Part shown: piece by piece, positions 15,864-25,954 of the stretch
How positions within the stretch are numbered: the stretch's first letter is position 1
How the letters are laid out: the number at the start of each line of letters is the position of its first letter
Source of the DNA: Salinadaptatus halalkaliphilus
GTDB lineage: Archaea; Halobacteriota; Halobacteria; Halobacteriales; Natrialbaceae
DNA length: 64,000 bases
Assembly: GCF_006543045.1 (NCBI RefSeq)
Contig: NZ_RBZW01000033.1
Coordinates: forward strand, 1-64,000
Reading direction: 5' to 3'
Position numbers and translations under genes: made by a program
The notes under the pieces: model-generated
Databases searched by the model: none
Told to the model about the DNA's origin: nothing
Seen by the model: the letters and a program-made list of their open reading frames with translations, nothing else

Positions 15864-18695
15864 ATGACAGAGGGGGACCTCGCGGCCTTTACTCACCTCG
15901 GGGGGACGGTACGCGGGGCGCTCTCCGAGCGAGGGTTCTCGACGCCGACCGCACCACAGCGACTGGCGATTCCGCCGCTTGCGGCCGGCGAGAACACGCT
16001 CGTGATCGCCCCCACCGGGAGTGGCAAGACCGAGACGGCGATGTTGCCCGTCTTCGATCATCTGCTGGCCGGCGACGGCCCGCCCGAGGGGTTCGGGGCG
16101 CTCTACGTGACGCCGCTGCGGGCGCTCAACCGCGACATGCGCGACCGCCTCGAGTGGTGGGGCGAGTACCTCGATCTCGCGGTCGACGTTCGCCACGGCG
16201 ATACGACCCAGTACCAGCGCGGCAAACAGGCCGAAAACCCGCCGGACGTACTCGTCACCACGCCGGAGACGCTACAGGCGATGCTCACCGGCGAACGCCT
16301 GCGCGACGGACTCGACGATGTCTCGCACGTCGTGATCGACGAGGTCCACGAACTCGCCGCCTCCAAGCGGGGTGCACAGTTGGCGATCGGCCTCGAGCGC
16401 CTGCGCGACCTCGCCGGCGGCTTTCAGCGGATCGGGCTCTCGGCGACGGTCGGCGACCCCGAGGAAGTCGGCCAGTTTCTGACCGGGGGACGACCGTGTG
16501 AGATCCGCGAGATCGATGTCGGGAGCAACGTCGACGTGACGGTTCGCCAGCCCGAAGTGCGGGCGGAAGACAAGGAGCTTGCCGGCCGGCTCATGACCGA
16601 CGCCGAGACGGCAAGTCACGTCCGGCTGATTCGCGATCTCGTCGCCGCCCACGAATCGACGCTCGTCTTCGTCAACACCCGCCAGACCGCCGAGGCGCTT
16701 GGCTCGCGATTCACGGAACTCGAGCTCCCGATCGGCGTCCACCACGGCTCGCTCTCGAAGGAAGCCCGAATCGACGTCGAGGACCGGTTTAAGACCGGCG
16801 AGTTGGACGGGCTGCTCTGTACGTCCTCGATGGAACTCGGAATCGACGTCGGCCGGGTCGACCACGTCGTCCAGTACAAGAGTCCGCGACAGGTGACGCG
16901 GCTCCTCCAGCGGATCGGCCGAGCCGGCCACCGCCAGGACGCGGTCTCGAGCGGGACGATCGTCACGACCCGACCCGACGACAGCTTCGAGGCGCTGTCG
17001 ATCGCCCGCCGGGCCCGCGCGGGCGAGGTCGAACCCGCCGCGATCCACGAGGGCAGCCTCGACGTCGTGGCCAACCAGATCCCCGGCATCGTCCAGAGCC
17101 GCGGGACGACGCCCGTTCGCGAGGTCCTCGAGACGATCGGGCGGGCCTACCCCTTCCGAGACATCCCCGAGGAGACGGTTCGAGAGATCGTCGCCGAACT
17201 CGACCGCAACCGAATCGTCTGGTTCGACGAAGGTGACGACCGCCTCGAGACCTCGGGCGGAACCTGGCAGTACGTCTACGCGAACCTCTCGATGATCCCC
17301 GACGAGGAGACCTACGAAGTCCACGACATCGCCTCGAGTTCCCAGATCGGGACCCTAGACGAGCGATTCGTCGTCAACTTCGCCCAGCCTGGCGAGGTGT
17401 TCGTCCAGCGCGGCGAGATGTGGCGCATCTCCGAGATCGACGACGACGAGGCGACGGTGACGGTCAGCCCGATCGAGGATCCCGCCGGCGAGGTCCCCTC
17501 CTGGACCGGCCAGGAGATTCCCGTTCCCGCCGCCGTCGCCCAGGAGGTTGGCGAGATTCGCGACGTTGCCCAGCCCCAACTCGAGGCCGGCGCGGACGCC
17601 AGCGCGATCGGACGGGAGCTGTCGGCCCGATATCCCGCCGACGAGTACACGCTCACCGAGGCCTGCGGGCAACTCGAGCGCCAGGCCGAGAGTGAGACGC
17701 CGATGCCGACGGCCGATCGGCTCGTCCTCGAGCGCCAGGGCCGCTCGATCGTGCTCAACGCCTGTTACGGCCACGCGGTCAACGAGACGCTCGGTCGGCT
17801 GCTCTCGGCGCTACTGGGCCAGCGGGCGGGCTCGTCGGTCGGCATGGAGATCGATCCCTATCGGATCGAGCTCGAGGTGCCGACGTCGATCGCGACGAGT
17901 GACGTCCTCGAGGTGCTCGAGGAGACCGACCCCGACCACGTCGAGACGATCGTCGAACTCGGGCTGAAAAACGCCGACGCGCTGGCGTTTCGGCTCGCGC
18001 AGGTGTCGGCGAGTTTCGGCGCGCTCAAGCGCTGGCAGGGATCGGGCCGCCTCTCGAACGAGCGGCTGCTCGCGGCGCTCGAGGGGACGCCGATGTACGA
18101 CGAGGCGATCCGCGAGATATTCCACGAGGATCTGGCGGTCGAGGAGGCGAGTGCCGTCCTCGAGGGGCTTCAGTCGGGCGACCTCGAGATCGTCACCCAC
18201 CGCGGACTGACGCCGATCGGTCAGGACGGCAACTCGGCCGGCAAGGAGCTACTCGCGCCCGAAAACGCCGACGCGAGCGTCATCGAGACCGTCAAGGAGC
18301 GATTGCAGAACGACAGGATCATCCTGCTGTGTACCCACTGTGGGGAGTGGAAGGCAAAGACGAAGGTCAAACGCGTTCCCGACCAGCCCGAGTGTCCCGA
18401 GTGTGGCTCGACCCGGATCGCCTCGCTCAATCCCTGGGCCGACGAGGTCGTCCAGGCGATTCGGGCCGAAGAGAAAGACGACGAGCAAGAGCAGATGACC
18501 GAACGCGCCTATCGTGGAGCCAGTCTCGTCCAGAGTCACGGCAAGCAGGCAGTCATCGCGATGGCGGCCCGCGGTGTCGGCCCCCACAACGCCGCCCGGA
18601 TCATCAACAACCTCCGCGAGGACGAAGCCGAGTTCTACCGCGACATCCTCACCAGAGAACGGGAGTACGCCCGGACGAAGTCGTTCTGGGAGTGA
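15864..18695 (+). CDS. lhr: Lhr-type superfamily 2 DEAD/DEAH helicase
   Basis: 943 residues. Walker A APTGSGKT at 49-56, Walker B-type DEVHE near 158, SAT motif in GLSATVGDPEE, and motif VI LLQRIGRAGHRQ near 350. A winged-helix/Lhr-core region follows. A zinc ribbon near residue 823 has CTHCGEW and CPECGST. Lhr helicases unwind DNA and RNA-DNA hybrids with 3'-5' polarity and are tied to repair or replication restart. The length suits archaeal Lhr-core with C-terminal extension. It starts 13 bases after a TATA-poor GC-rich stretch. Confidence 0.9.
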   Translation: MTEGDLAAFTHLGGTVRGALSERGFSTPTAPQRLAIPPLAAGENTLVIAPTGSGKTETAMLPVFDHLLAGDGPPEGFGALYVTPLRALNRDMRDRLEWWGEYLDLAVDVRHGDTTQYQRGKQAENPPDVLVTTPETLQAMLTGERLRDGLDDVSHVVIDEVHELAASKRGAQLAIGLERLRDLAGGFQRIGLSATVGDPEEVGQFLTGGRPCEIREIDVGSNVDVTVRQPEVRAEDKELAGRLMTDAETASHVRLIRDLVAAHESTLVFVNTRQTAEALGSRFTELELPIGVHHGSLSKEARIDVEDRFKTGELDGLLCTSSMELGIDVGRVDHVVQYKSPRQVTRLLQRIGRAGHRQDAVSSGTIVTTRPDDSFEALSIARRARAGEVEPAAIHEGSLDVVANQIPGIVQSRGTTPVREVLETIGRAYPFRDIPEETVREIVAELDRNRIVWFDEGDDRLETSGGTWQYVYANLSMIPDEETYEVHDIASSSQIGTLDERFVVNFAQPGEVFVQRGEMWRISEIDDDEATVTVSPIEDPAGEVPSWTGQEIPVPAAVAQEVGEIRDVAQPQLEAGADASAIGRELSARYPADEYTLTEACGQLERQAESETPMPTADRLVLERQGRSIVLNACYGHAVNETLGRLLSALLGQRAGSSVGMEIDPYRIELEVPTSIATSDVLEVLEETDPDHVETIVELGLKNADALAFRLAQVSASFGALKRWQGSGRLSNERLLAALEGTPMYDEAIREIFHEDLAVEEASAVLEGLQSGDLEIVTHRGLTPIGQDGNSAGKELLAPENADASVIETVKERLQNDRIILLCTHCGEWKAKTKVKRVPDQPECPECGSTRIASLNPWADEVVQAIRAEEKDDEQEQMTERAYRGASLVQSHGKQAVIAMAARGVGPHNAARIINNLREDEAEFYRDILTREREYARTKSFWE

Positions 18696-18762
18696 GAACG
18701 ACAGCCCCCACGGGTTGACATCCGGCGGTGCGCTTAACACCGTCACTGGCGAAACGACGCTG

Positions 18763-20781
18763 ATGGAATCGGATCCCAGTTCGTCGTCCGGTTCGGGACC
18801 ACCCGACGACGACCGCGGACAGCTCGACCGAATGGGATCACTGCTCGAGGCAGGAGCAATCCCAGCGTTTCGCCTGGAAACGGACGGGACGATCTGTCAC
18901 CTGACCGATGCCCTTCTCGATCTGACCGGCTACGACCGCGACGAGCTACTCGGGTCGTCGTTTTCGTCGCTTGCGCCTGACGACGGTCCGGCGATCGAGT
19001 CGGTAGCGGCGGAACGCTCGAGTCCCTCGACGGTGTCGTGCTCGATGCGAACCGAGGCAGGATCGTCGATCGAGTGTGATCTCCACGTCGAACGTTTCGA
19101 GAGGACACACGGCGAGTCACGACTCGTCGGCATCGTCGAGCGACGGGCGACCGCGAGCGGGTCGCCCGACGAATCCGATCTCACCTACGGCAAGACCTTT
19201 CGGGCACTTGCCGACGCCGTCCCCGACGGGATCATCGTTCTCGATACCGACAGCAACATTCAGTACGCCAATCCAGCCGTCGAACGCATTCTCGGCTATA
19301 CGCCGGGAGAGCTGGTCGGCTCGAGCAAGGTGCGGATCATCCCGCAGCGACTCCGAGAAGCCCACCTCGAGGCGCTGGCACGCTATCTCGAGACCGGCGA
19401 GCGAAACCTCAACTGGACGTACGTCGAACTGCCAGGCCACCACAAATCGGGGTACGAAGTGCCACTCGGTGTCTCACTCAACGACTTCGTCTACGACGGC
19501 AGCCGGTACTTCGTCGGCCTGTTTCGAGACATTACGGCCCGGAAAGAGACCGAACAGGCACTTCGGGAGAAGGTCGCCCAACTCGAATCGATCGCCTCCC
19601 TCGGACGACACGCCCTCGAGGCGGGGACGATCGACGACATCCTCGAACAGACGGCCAAGCTCGTCGACGCCGCACTCGACATCGATCGCTGTGCCGTCCT
19701 CGAGTATCGGTCCGACCGCGAGGATCGCTTCGATCTGAGAGCCGCCGTCACCGATACTGACGGCGAGGACGACACGTCGGCAGTCGATACGCTCGTCGCG
19801 GTCGCGGCCGGCACCGTCGACGCGGCGGGACCGATTGTCGTCGAAGACGTTCTGAACGATGCGCGGATCGACGATCGCTCCGGATCGGACGACAGCGTCC
19901 AAAGTGCAGCCGCGCTCCCGATCGGCTCACCGGCGGAGCCGTGGGGCATCCTGGCGATCGGTCGATGGGAGACACACCGAGTAGCCGACCACGACGTCGA
20001 CTTCCTCGAGAGCGTCGCGACGATTCTCGCGACGGGGATCGAACGCCAGCGCTACGAGCGCCGGCTCAACGAAACTCTCGACAAGTATGAGACGTCCAAC
20101 GAACAGTTGGAACAGTTCGCCTACGCCGCCTCCCACGACCTCCAGGAGCCGCTACGGATGATCTCGAGTTACCTCCAGTTGCTCGAGCGTCAGTACGCCG
20201 ACGAGTTAGACGAAGACGCCGAGGAGTTCATCGAGTACGCGGTCGACGGCGCCGAGCGAATGAAAGCGATGATCGACGGCCTCCTCGAGTACTCACGGAT
20301 CGACACGCAAGGCGATCCGTTCGAACCGGTCGATCTCGAGGCCGTCGTCGACGATGTCCTGGCAGATCTCACGGTGTTGATCGAGCAACACGACGCCGAG
20401 ATTACGACCGAGTCGCTACCGACGGTCCGGGGTGACCCGCGCCAACTTCGTCAGTTGTTTCAAAACCTGTTTTCGAACGCGATACAGTACAGCGGGGACG
20501 ATCCACCGCGAATAGACGTGTGTGCGTCCCGAGCAAACGGGATGTGGGAGATCGCGGTCCGAGACGACGGAATCGGTATCGACGCTGCCGATCCAGCGGC
20601 GGTGTTTGGAATGTTCGAGCGGCTCCACGGTCACGAGACACACGATGGAACTGGCATCGGTCTCGCACTCTGTCGACGAATCGTCGATCGCCACGGCGGA
20701 ACGATTACTGTCGACAGCGACCCTGGCGAGGGATCGGTCTTTCGGTTTACAGTTCCACCGGACGACGTTTCCGCCTCGTAG
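18763..20781 (+). CDS. PAS-PAS-GAF sensor histidine kinase
   Basis: 672 residues from ATG 18763; the open frame from 18514 overlaps the helicase and is rejected. There is no transmembrane segment, so it is a cytoplasmic sensor. PAS at about 25-125, a second PAS at about 145-265 ([20 protein letters not shown]), GAF at about 285-430, then HisKA with phospho-acceptor H458 in [10 protein letters not shown] and HATPase_c with N572 in [17 protein letters not shown] and [11 protein letters not shown]. All kinase motifs are intact. A receiver-only protein follows 137 bases later on its own promoter, but that receiver lacks the usual phosphoacceptor. Confidence 0.92.
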   Translation: MESDPSSSSGSGPPDDDRGQLDRMGSLLEAGAIPAFRLETDGTICHLTDALLDLTGYDRDELLGSSFSSLAPDDGPAIESVAAERSSPSTVSCSMRTEAGSSIECDLHVERFERTHGESRLVGIVERRATASGSPDESDLTYGKTFRALADAVPDGIIVLDTDSNIQYANPAVERILGYTPGELVGSSKVRIIPQRLREAHLEALARYLETGERNLNWTYVELPGHHKSGYEVPLGVSLNDFVYDGSRYFVGLFRDITARKETEQALREKVAQLESIASLGRHALEAGTIDDILEQTAKLVDAALDIDRCAVLEYRSDREDRFDLRAAVTDTDGEDDTSAVDTLVAVAAGTVDAAGPIVVEDVLNDARIDDRSGSDDSVQSAAALPIGSPAEPWGILAIGRWETHRVADHDVDFLESVATILATGIERQRYERRLNETLDKYETSNEQLEQFAYAASHDLQEPLRMISSYLQLLERQYADELDEDAEEFIEYAVDGAERMKAMIDGLLEYSRIDTQGDPFEPVDLEAVVDDVLADLTVLIEQHDAEITTESLPTVRGDPRQLRQLFQNLFSNAIQYSGDDPPRIDVCASRANGMWEIAVRDDGIGIDAADPAAVFGMFERLHGHETHDGTGIGLALCRRIVDRHGGTITVDSDPGEGSVFRFTVPPDDVSAS

Positions 20782-20885
20782 TACCGTCCCGACCGTCGAC
20801 TGCGGGACCGAACACCACCTCCCTACCGGACCCGACCCTGCAGTGTAGGCGGCGGACCACCCGTCGTCCCCGCATCTGGCCACAA

Positions 20886-20895
20886 GATATTATAA
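20886..20895 (+). promoter_or_regulatory. TATA box of the receiver gene
   Basis: GATATTATAA lies 24-33 bases before the ATG at 20919, implying a leaderless transcript separate from the kinase. Confidence 0.5.
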
Positions 20896-20918
20896 GAAAC
20901 CAATCACGTATCTATTGC

Positions 20919-21323
20919 ATGTCGTCATATACCGTGCTTCTCGTCGAAGACAGCGATTTTATCACCGAACATGTTAGCCAAACGCTTGCGTCGGAGCACG
21001 GATTCGACGTCGAAACGGTTGGATCCGCGGCAGACACCCGGACTGCAGTCGAAGATGGCGAGATTTCGTGTGTGGTCTCGAGTTACGAACTTCCCGACGA
21101 AACGGGAATCGATCTCGCCGCCTCGATCAACGGCGACGGCGAGACGAGCGTTCCGTTCATATTATTTACAGGAGATCCACTCGAGTCCCTGGCCGAGGAG
21201 GCACTCGAGGCCGGCGTCTCGGCGTTCGTAAGCAAGGGTGACCGTGCGTCGGGAACGATGGACGTCTTTGCGAATCGAATCAAACTCGCTATTCGGGCCC
21301 ACGAGGCCACCCTAGACGAGTGA
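20919..21323 (+). CDS. Atypical receiver-domain protein lacking the phosphoacceptor Asp
   Basis: 134 residues, a stand-alone REC fold. ATG 20919 is chosen because a TATA box precedes it by about 27 bases; the longer frame from 20520 overlaps the kinase gene. Acidic pair LLVEDSD and the conserved Lys in AFVSKGD are kept. The position that is Asp in receivers (normally VVSDY-x-x-P) is Ser55: CVVSSYELPDETGID, read directly from TCG AGT. The protein is otherwise intact, so it should not be phosphorylated in the standard way. It may act by constitutive binding. Confidence 0.85.
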   Translation: MSSYTVLLVEDSDFITEHVSQTLASEHGFDVETVGSAADTRTAVEDGEISCVVSSYELPDETGIDLAASINGDGETSVPFILFTGDPLESLAEEALEAGVSAFVSKGDRASGTMDVFANRIKLAIRAHEATLDE

Positions 21324-21350
21324 CGACTGGACGCGGACAATCCCCCATGA

Positions 21351-21360
21351 TCTATAAGTG
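21351..21360 (+). promoter_or_regulatory. TATA box of the transducer gene
   Basis: TCTATAAGTG lies 23-32 bases before the ATG at 21383. Confidence 0.5.
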
Positions 21361-21382
21361 AGTTCACTTTCGTTTACCAGTC

Positions 21383-22885
21383 ATGGAGGGGCAGACCAAA
21401 CGGATCGACAGTGGTGGAAGCGATCGGTCGGAGAGACGCGACGAGCCGACCGGTTCGACGCTGGGGCGGGTGGGTATTCCCCAGCTACTCGACGGGACCG
21501 GCCATCCGACGTTCGTCCTCGACCAGGACGGCGTCATCGTCGAGTGGAACGCGGCTATCGTCGAACTCACGGGCGTCGATCGAGACGAAGCCATCGGTCA
21601 CAAACACGTCTCGGAACTGTTCTACCCCGACGGGCGTCGCGCCGATACGCTCGCGGACAAGGTCCTCGAGTCGCCCGAGCGGGCACACGTCGAGTACGGC
21701 GTCGACCTCCGCGACCCCGAGTGCCACCGGTACGGCGACACCAGTACGATGGTCGACCGCCACGACGAAGAGAAGCACATCGATTTCGCCGCGACGCCGC
21801 TGTACGACGGCGACGAACTGATCGGCGTCATCGAGATCGTCGTCGATCGCACCGAGATGGTCACCGAGCGAGACGCGACGGTCGAACTCGTCGAGACGGT
21901 TCAACGAACCGCATCGCAGATCAGTCGCGGTGATCTCACGGCCAGAGCCAGCCGGACGGATAGCTTCGACGCTCTCGATGCCGAGCTCGTCGCCGTTATC
22001 GACGACGTCAACGAGATGGCCGACAACCTCGAGACGCTCGCCGGCCGGGTCGACGAGCAGACACTCGAAATGGAACGGGCCGTCGGGGACGCAACCGACG
22101 CCGCGGCTGAGATCGAATCCAACGTCGACGCCCAACACGTCCACCTGGAGGACGCCGTCGACGAGATGCAGTCGTTCGCGGCCGGCATGCAAGAAGTCGC
22201 CGCGCAAGCGACCGAAGTCGACGATGCGGCGAGCGACGCGAGCGAGGCCGTCGACGAGGGCCTCGATGCCGGCGACGATGCGCGGGCAGCCGCCGAAGAC
22301 GTCGTCTCGATCAGCGACGATCTCGTCGAGAGCGTCGGCGCCCTCTCCAACCGACTCGAGGAGGTCGAAGACGTCGTCGACATCATCGCCGACGTCGCCG
22401 ACGAGACGAACTTACTCGCACTCAACGCGAACATCGAAGCGGCTCGAGCCGGCGAGAGCGGCGCCGGCTTCGCCGTCGTCGCCGACCAGGTCAAATCGCT
22501 GGCCGACGAAACGCAGTCACACACGAACCAGATCGCCACGCAACTCGAGGAGCTTCGAACGCAATCCGAACGAACGATCGAGACGGTCGATCGATCCGCA
22601 GATCGTATCGCGGAGGTCGACGACGAGATCGACGCCGTCATCGGCGCCCTCGAGGCGATCGACGGCTCCGTCGAGGACGCAACGAACGGGATCGCCGACG
22701 TCTCGCGGGTCATCGACGAGCAGGCCGCGACCGTCGAGGAACTCACCTCGACGATGGAGACCGTTCGCGAGCGATCCCACGACACCGAATCGGCCGTCGA
22801 CCGAATCGTCGATGCGACCGACCGACAGGAACGGGTCGCCGACCGATTGGTCGAACGCGTCGACGCCCTCGAGACCGACGAGTAA
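21383..22885 (+). CDS. Soluble PAS-containing methyl-accepting transducer (Htr-type)
   Basis: 500 residues with no membrane helices. A PAS domain (about 35-155: HPTFVLDQDGVIVEWNAAI) is followed by a HAMP-like segment (RTASQISRGDLTARASR) and a long MCP coiled coil. The hairpin tip that docks CheA/CheW is near residue 335 and is well conserved (NLLALNANIEAARAGESGAG). It would sense an intracellular signal or redox ligand through PAS. Glu/Gln-rich helices offer methylation sites. It ends 12 bases before palindrome D. Confidence 0.93.
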   Translation: MEGQTKRIDSGGSDRSERRDEPTGSTLGRVGIPQLLDGTGHPTFVLDQDGVIVEWNAAIVELTGVDRDEAIGHKHVSELFYPDGRRADTLADKVLESPERAHVEYGVDLRDPECHRYGDTSTMVDRHDEEKHIDFAATPLYDGDELIGVIEIVVDRTEMVTERDATVELVETVQRTASQISRGDLTARASRTDSFDALDAELVAVIDDVNEMADNLETLAGRVDEQTLEMERAVGDATDAAAEIESNVDAQHVHLEDAVDEMQSFAAGMQEVAAQATEVDDAASDASEAVDEGLDAGDDARAAAEDVVSISDDLVESVGALSNRLEEVEDVVDIIADVADETNLLALNANIEAARAGESGAGFAVVADQVKSLADETQSHTNQIATQLEELRTQSERTIETVDRSADRIAEVDDEIDAVIGALEAIDGSVEDATNGIADVSRVIDEQAATVEELTSTMETVRERSHDTESAVDRIVDATDRQERVADRLVERVDALETDE

Positions 22886-22897
22886 CACGGAATCGAC

Positions 22898-22983
22898 TCA
22901 TACGGATTCCTGTCCCGATGTCCCGGCCCAGCCCCCGCCCGGGTCGCGGCTGGGCCGGCACTGACGGACAGGAAACCGTATTA
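22898..22983. repeat. Stop-type palindromic element, copy D
   Basis: Outer ends TCATACGGATTCCTGTC and GACAGGAAACCGTATTAA are inverted. The core pairs CCGGCCCAGCC with GGCTGGGCCGG perfectly. On the minus strand the last three bases are the TAA stop of the large CARDB-type gene. It separates two convergent genes. Confidence 0.8.
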
Positions 22984-25761
22984 ATTGAGATTCGCGATCA
23001 GAATTCCTTCCGCGCGGAGCACGACGCCGACGTCGCCGGTGATCCCCTGGAAAACCTCCTCGTGAGCCGTGATATCCTCGACGCCGGCACCAACTTTGAA
23101 CTGGTCGGCATCCGGCAGCGAGCCAAGATCACGGCGCTCGTCGGGCGCTAACTCGAGGTCCTCGAGGACGACGGTGTCGTCGGCGGTCTGACAGCGGACG
23201 CGAACGATCGTCTCCCGTGGGAGTTCGTTCTGGACGACGAGAACGCCGGTGCCGAGGCCGATCAGCCCTTTCAAGGCGGCGACGATCGCGTCGGGGTCGC
23301 CGGATCGGATCGCCGCGGCGAGCGTCGCGGCTTTGAGTTTCGCTCGCTCGGCGGCTCGCCTCGCCTGTGTCGACAGTGTGGACGCATCCGGCGGGAAGTT
23401 CTCGGGGTCGTTGCGGTAGACGAGCAACACCAGCACCGACGCGAGCACGCCGAGCATCCCGAGGACGACCAGATACCACGGTAGGCCGTCGTCGGGGTCC
23501 TCGGTGGCGTCACTGGGATCGTCGTCCTCCGGTTCGGTATCGTCGTCAGACGGCGGCTCGTCGGGGTCGTCGCCGGTGCGGTCGACGGTCAGTGCCGACG
23601 GCTCGCGTTCGCTGACGTTGTCGGTGACGACCGAGAAGTCGTAGGCGCCGTCGTCGGGGGCGTCGATCGTCGAGGTCAGCGTCCGTGACTCCCACGGCTC
23701 CAACGCGACGCGATCGACGTGGACGGGCTCGGCATCGTCGTCAAGCAGGAACTCGACGTACTGTTCGTCGGGCTCGGTGCCGGTGTTGTTGATCGCCGCG
23801 GACAGCGTCACCGTCTCCGCGGCGTCGTCGTATTCCGTGTTCGTCTCCTGGACTTCGAACCGGGGCGCGCTATCCCGGACGGTCGCGATCGCCGTATCCT
23901 CGTCGTCCTCGCTGACGACGGCGACTTCGATTTCGGGGACATCGTCGCCGTCGGTCTCGTACGTAAAGCGTTCGGTCGTCCCCTCACCGGTATCCAGCGC
24001 GACGGTCGCGTTGTCTTCGACGTTTCTCGAGGTTCGATTCGCCGCTGTGATTCCGTTGTCGATACGCAACCGAACGTCCTGCTCGTCGAACGTGTCGCCG
24101 GTGTTCCGGATCGAGGCGATCGCGGTCAGCGTCTCGCTCTCGTTTACCGGCGTACTCACCTCCTGTAGGTCGACCAAGAAGCCGCTGCCGTTGATCCGCG
24201 GCTGGGCCGTATCCGCATCGCCCGGACTCTCGAGTCTGACATCGACCCGCGGTGGATCGTCGGAATCGGTCTGGTAGACGAAATCGGCCGTATCGAAGGG
24301 TTCGTCCGGATCGACGCGCATCGCCCGGGTATCCTCGAGATCGCCGTCGACGAACATATCGACATCGTACTCGCGACCGTTCTGTGAGAGCAGTTCCGGC
24401 TCGGTGTACTCGAGGAGTCCTTCGATGACGAGTTCCTCGCCTTCGTCGGGCCAGTTGCGGTCGTTGATCGTCGTCTCGAGGCGCTGTTCGTGGAGTCGTT
24501 CGCCGATGACGGGAACCGTTTCCGAGTCGGATTCGGCCGGCGTATCGCCTTCGATCGTGAGCACTTCGACGTAGACGCTCGGCGAGTCTCCCTCTTCGGT
24601 CTCGTACACGAACGTCTCGACGGCCTCACCGCCGGGGTCCAACGTGATCGACTTCGATTCGACGTGTTCGGTCTCGCCGCTCTCCGGTCCGACGCGGAAC
24701 TCGACGACGAAGTCCTGTTGCCCGCGCGGATAGTCGCCAAAGCGGTCGATTTCGACATCGATCTCGAGCTCGTCGCCTTCCGCTCGTGGATCTGCCTCGA
24801 CGATTTCGATCGCGGTTTCGGCCTGGTGAATGGTTATCGGTCTGTTGTCCTGGTGGTGGTCACCGACCGCCCAGACGGAGATTTCGTCCGCCGAGTAATC
24901 GCCGGCGACGGTCCCGTAGTCGAAGGTCTGGGTCGTCGACTCGCCGCGGTCGAGGCTGACGTTTTCGACGACTGTATCGAGTGGGTCCGCTTCGGCGTCG
25001 TCGACGATCTCGAGGGTGACGTTTTTGTCCGCACTCGCCCAGTCGCGGTTCGTCACTTCGACCTCGCCGGTGAGATTGAGTCCTTCCCCGACCGGCTCGA
25101 ATCCGCTGACGATCTCCGGATCGAACGTTGCCGTATCGTACTCCGTATAGCGAATCGATTCGCCGTTTGCTTCGACCGTCGTGTTGCCTTCGGCCGTCTG
25201 GACGATGCCCGTGTCCTCGTCGACGACCAGCGTATCGTTGACGACGCTGCCATCGGTCACGACCAGGTTCGGATCGCCGGTGACCGTCCGGACGGGATTC
25301 GGCGTGTCGGAATCGTTGGGCACGACGCCGACATCGTGCCCACTCTCGGTCTCGACGACGCCGTCCTCGACGACGAGTTTGTCGTCCGATTCGTTCGTCG
25401 TCACGTAATGGAACGACTCGGGGACGGTACCGGCATTCGACTCGGTCACGACGTGGTCGTCCTCGAGTCGGACGACGACGGATTCGCCATCGTCGTCGTC
25501 GGAAAGCGAACTGACGCTCGAGACGGCGTCCGGACTCGCAGCGGCCGTCGACGCGCCGACGGCACCGACGAGCCCGACCGTACCCACCGCGACTACCACC
25601 AGCGCAACGAGCGCGATGGCGAGACGGACGGGGCGCTGACGCGTCCACTGGCCGGGGGACGACCGGACGCTCGAGTTCGCGATTCCACCGGGCCGTCGGG
25701 ACAGCACCGTCGCTGCGGGGGCTACCAGCTGCCACGTGCCGCGTATAGGTCCTGTTGCCAT
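22981..25761 (-). CDS. Large membrane-anchored CARDB/beta-sandwich envelope protein
   Basis: 926 residues. A membrane segment near 48-70 (RLAIALVALVVVAVGTVGLV) leads into about 680 residues of repeated extracellular beta-sandwich sequence (recurrent pattern such as LDPGGEAVETFVYETEEGD, LDTGEGTTERFTYETDGDD). A Pro/Asp linker and a second helix follow near 757-778 (LVVLGMLGVLASVLVLLVY), then a cytoplasmic domain of about 150 residues (VLVVQNELPRETIVRVRCQ). The repeats look like CARDB/adhesion-type modules. The cytoplasmic tail suggests it transmits a signal or anchors the envelope; this is inference. Its TAA lies in palindrome D. Confidence 0.75.
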   Translation of the reverse strand: MATGPIRGTWQLVAPAATVLSRRPGGIANSSVRSSPGQWTRQRPVRLAIALVALVVVAVGTVGLVGAVGASTAAASPDAVSSVSSLSDDDDGESVVVRLEDDHVVTESNAGTVPESFHYVTTNESDDKLVVEDGVVETESGHDVGVVPNDSDTPNPVRTVTGDPNLVVTDGSVVNDTLVVDEDTGIVQTAEGNTTVEANGESIRYTEYDTATFDPEIVSGFEPVGEGLNLTGEVEVTNRDWASADKNVTLEIVDDAEADPLDTVVENVSLDRGESTTQTFDYGTVAGDYSADEISVWAVGDHHQDNRPITIHQAETAIEIVEADPRAEGDELEIDVEIDRFGDYPRGQQDFVVEFRVGPESGETEHVESKSITLDPGGEAVETFVYETEEGDSPSVYVEVLTIEGDTPAESDSETVPVIGERLHEQRLETTINDRNWPDEGEELVIEGLLEYTEPELLSQNGREYDVDMFVDGDLEDTRAMRVDPDEPFDTADFVYQTDSDDPPRVDVRLESPGDADTAQPRINGSGFLVDLQEVSTPVNESETLTAIASIRNTGDTFDEQDVRLRIDNGITAANRTSRNVEDNATVALDTGEGTTERFTYETDGDDVPEIEVAVVSEDDEDTAIATVRDSAPRFEVQETNTEYDDAAETVTLSAAINNTGTEPDEQYVEFLLDDDAEPVHVDRVALEPWESRTLTSTIDAPDDGAYDFSVVTDNVSEREPSALTVDRTGDDPDEPPSDDDTEPEDDDPSDATEDPDDGLPWYLVVLGMLGVLASVLVLLVYRNDPENFPPDASTLSTQARRAAERAKLKAATLAAAIRSGDPDAIVAALKGLIGLGTGVLVVQNELPRETIVRVRCQTADDTVVLEDLELAPDERRDLGSLPDADQFKVGAGVEDITAHEEVFQGITGDVGVVLRAEGILIANLN

Positions 25762-25954
25762 AGTCTCATCAGCCTGCCTGAATTACAGCGGGGGGTGTAT
25801 TGTCGGGCAGTTAGCAACCCACTCATATGATATTGCCGGCCGTTCGACTCGATCCACCCTCCGCATGGCCACTGATAACACGGAGCGAGAGGGGAGGGCG
25901 GTCGGCTCGACGGCCGACGCGTTTTTCATCCCCTAGTGCGACGCTTTCATACTA

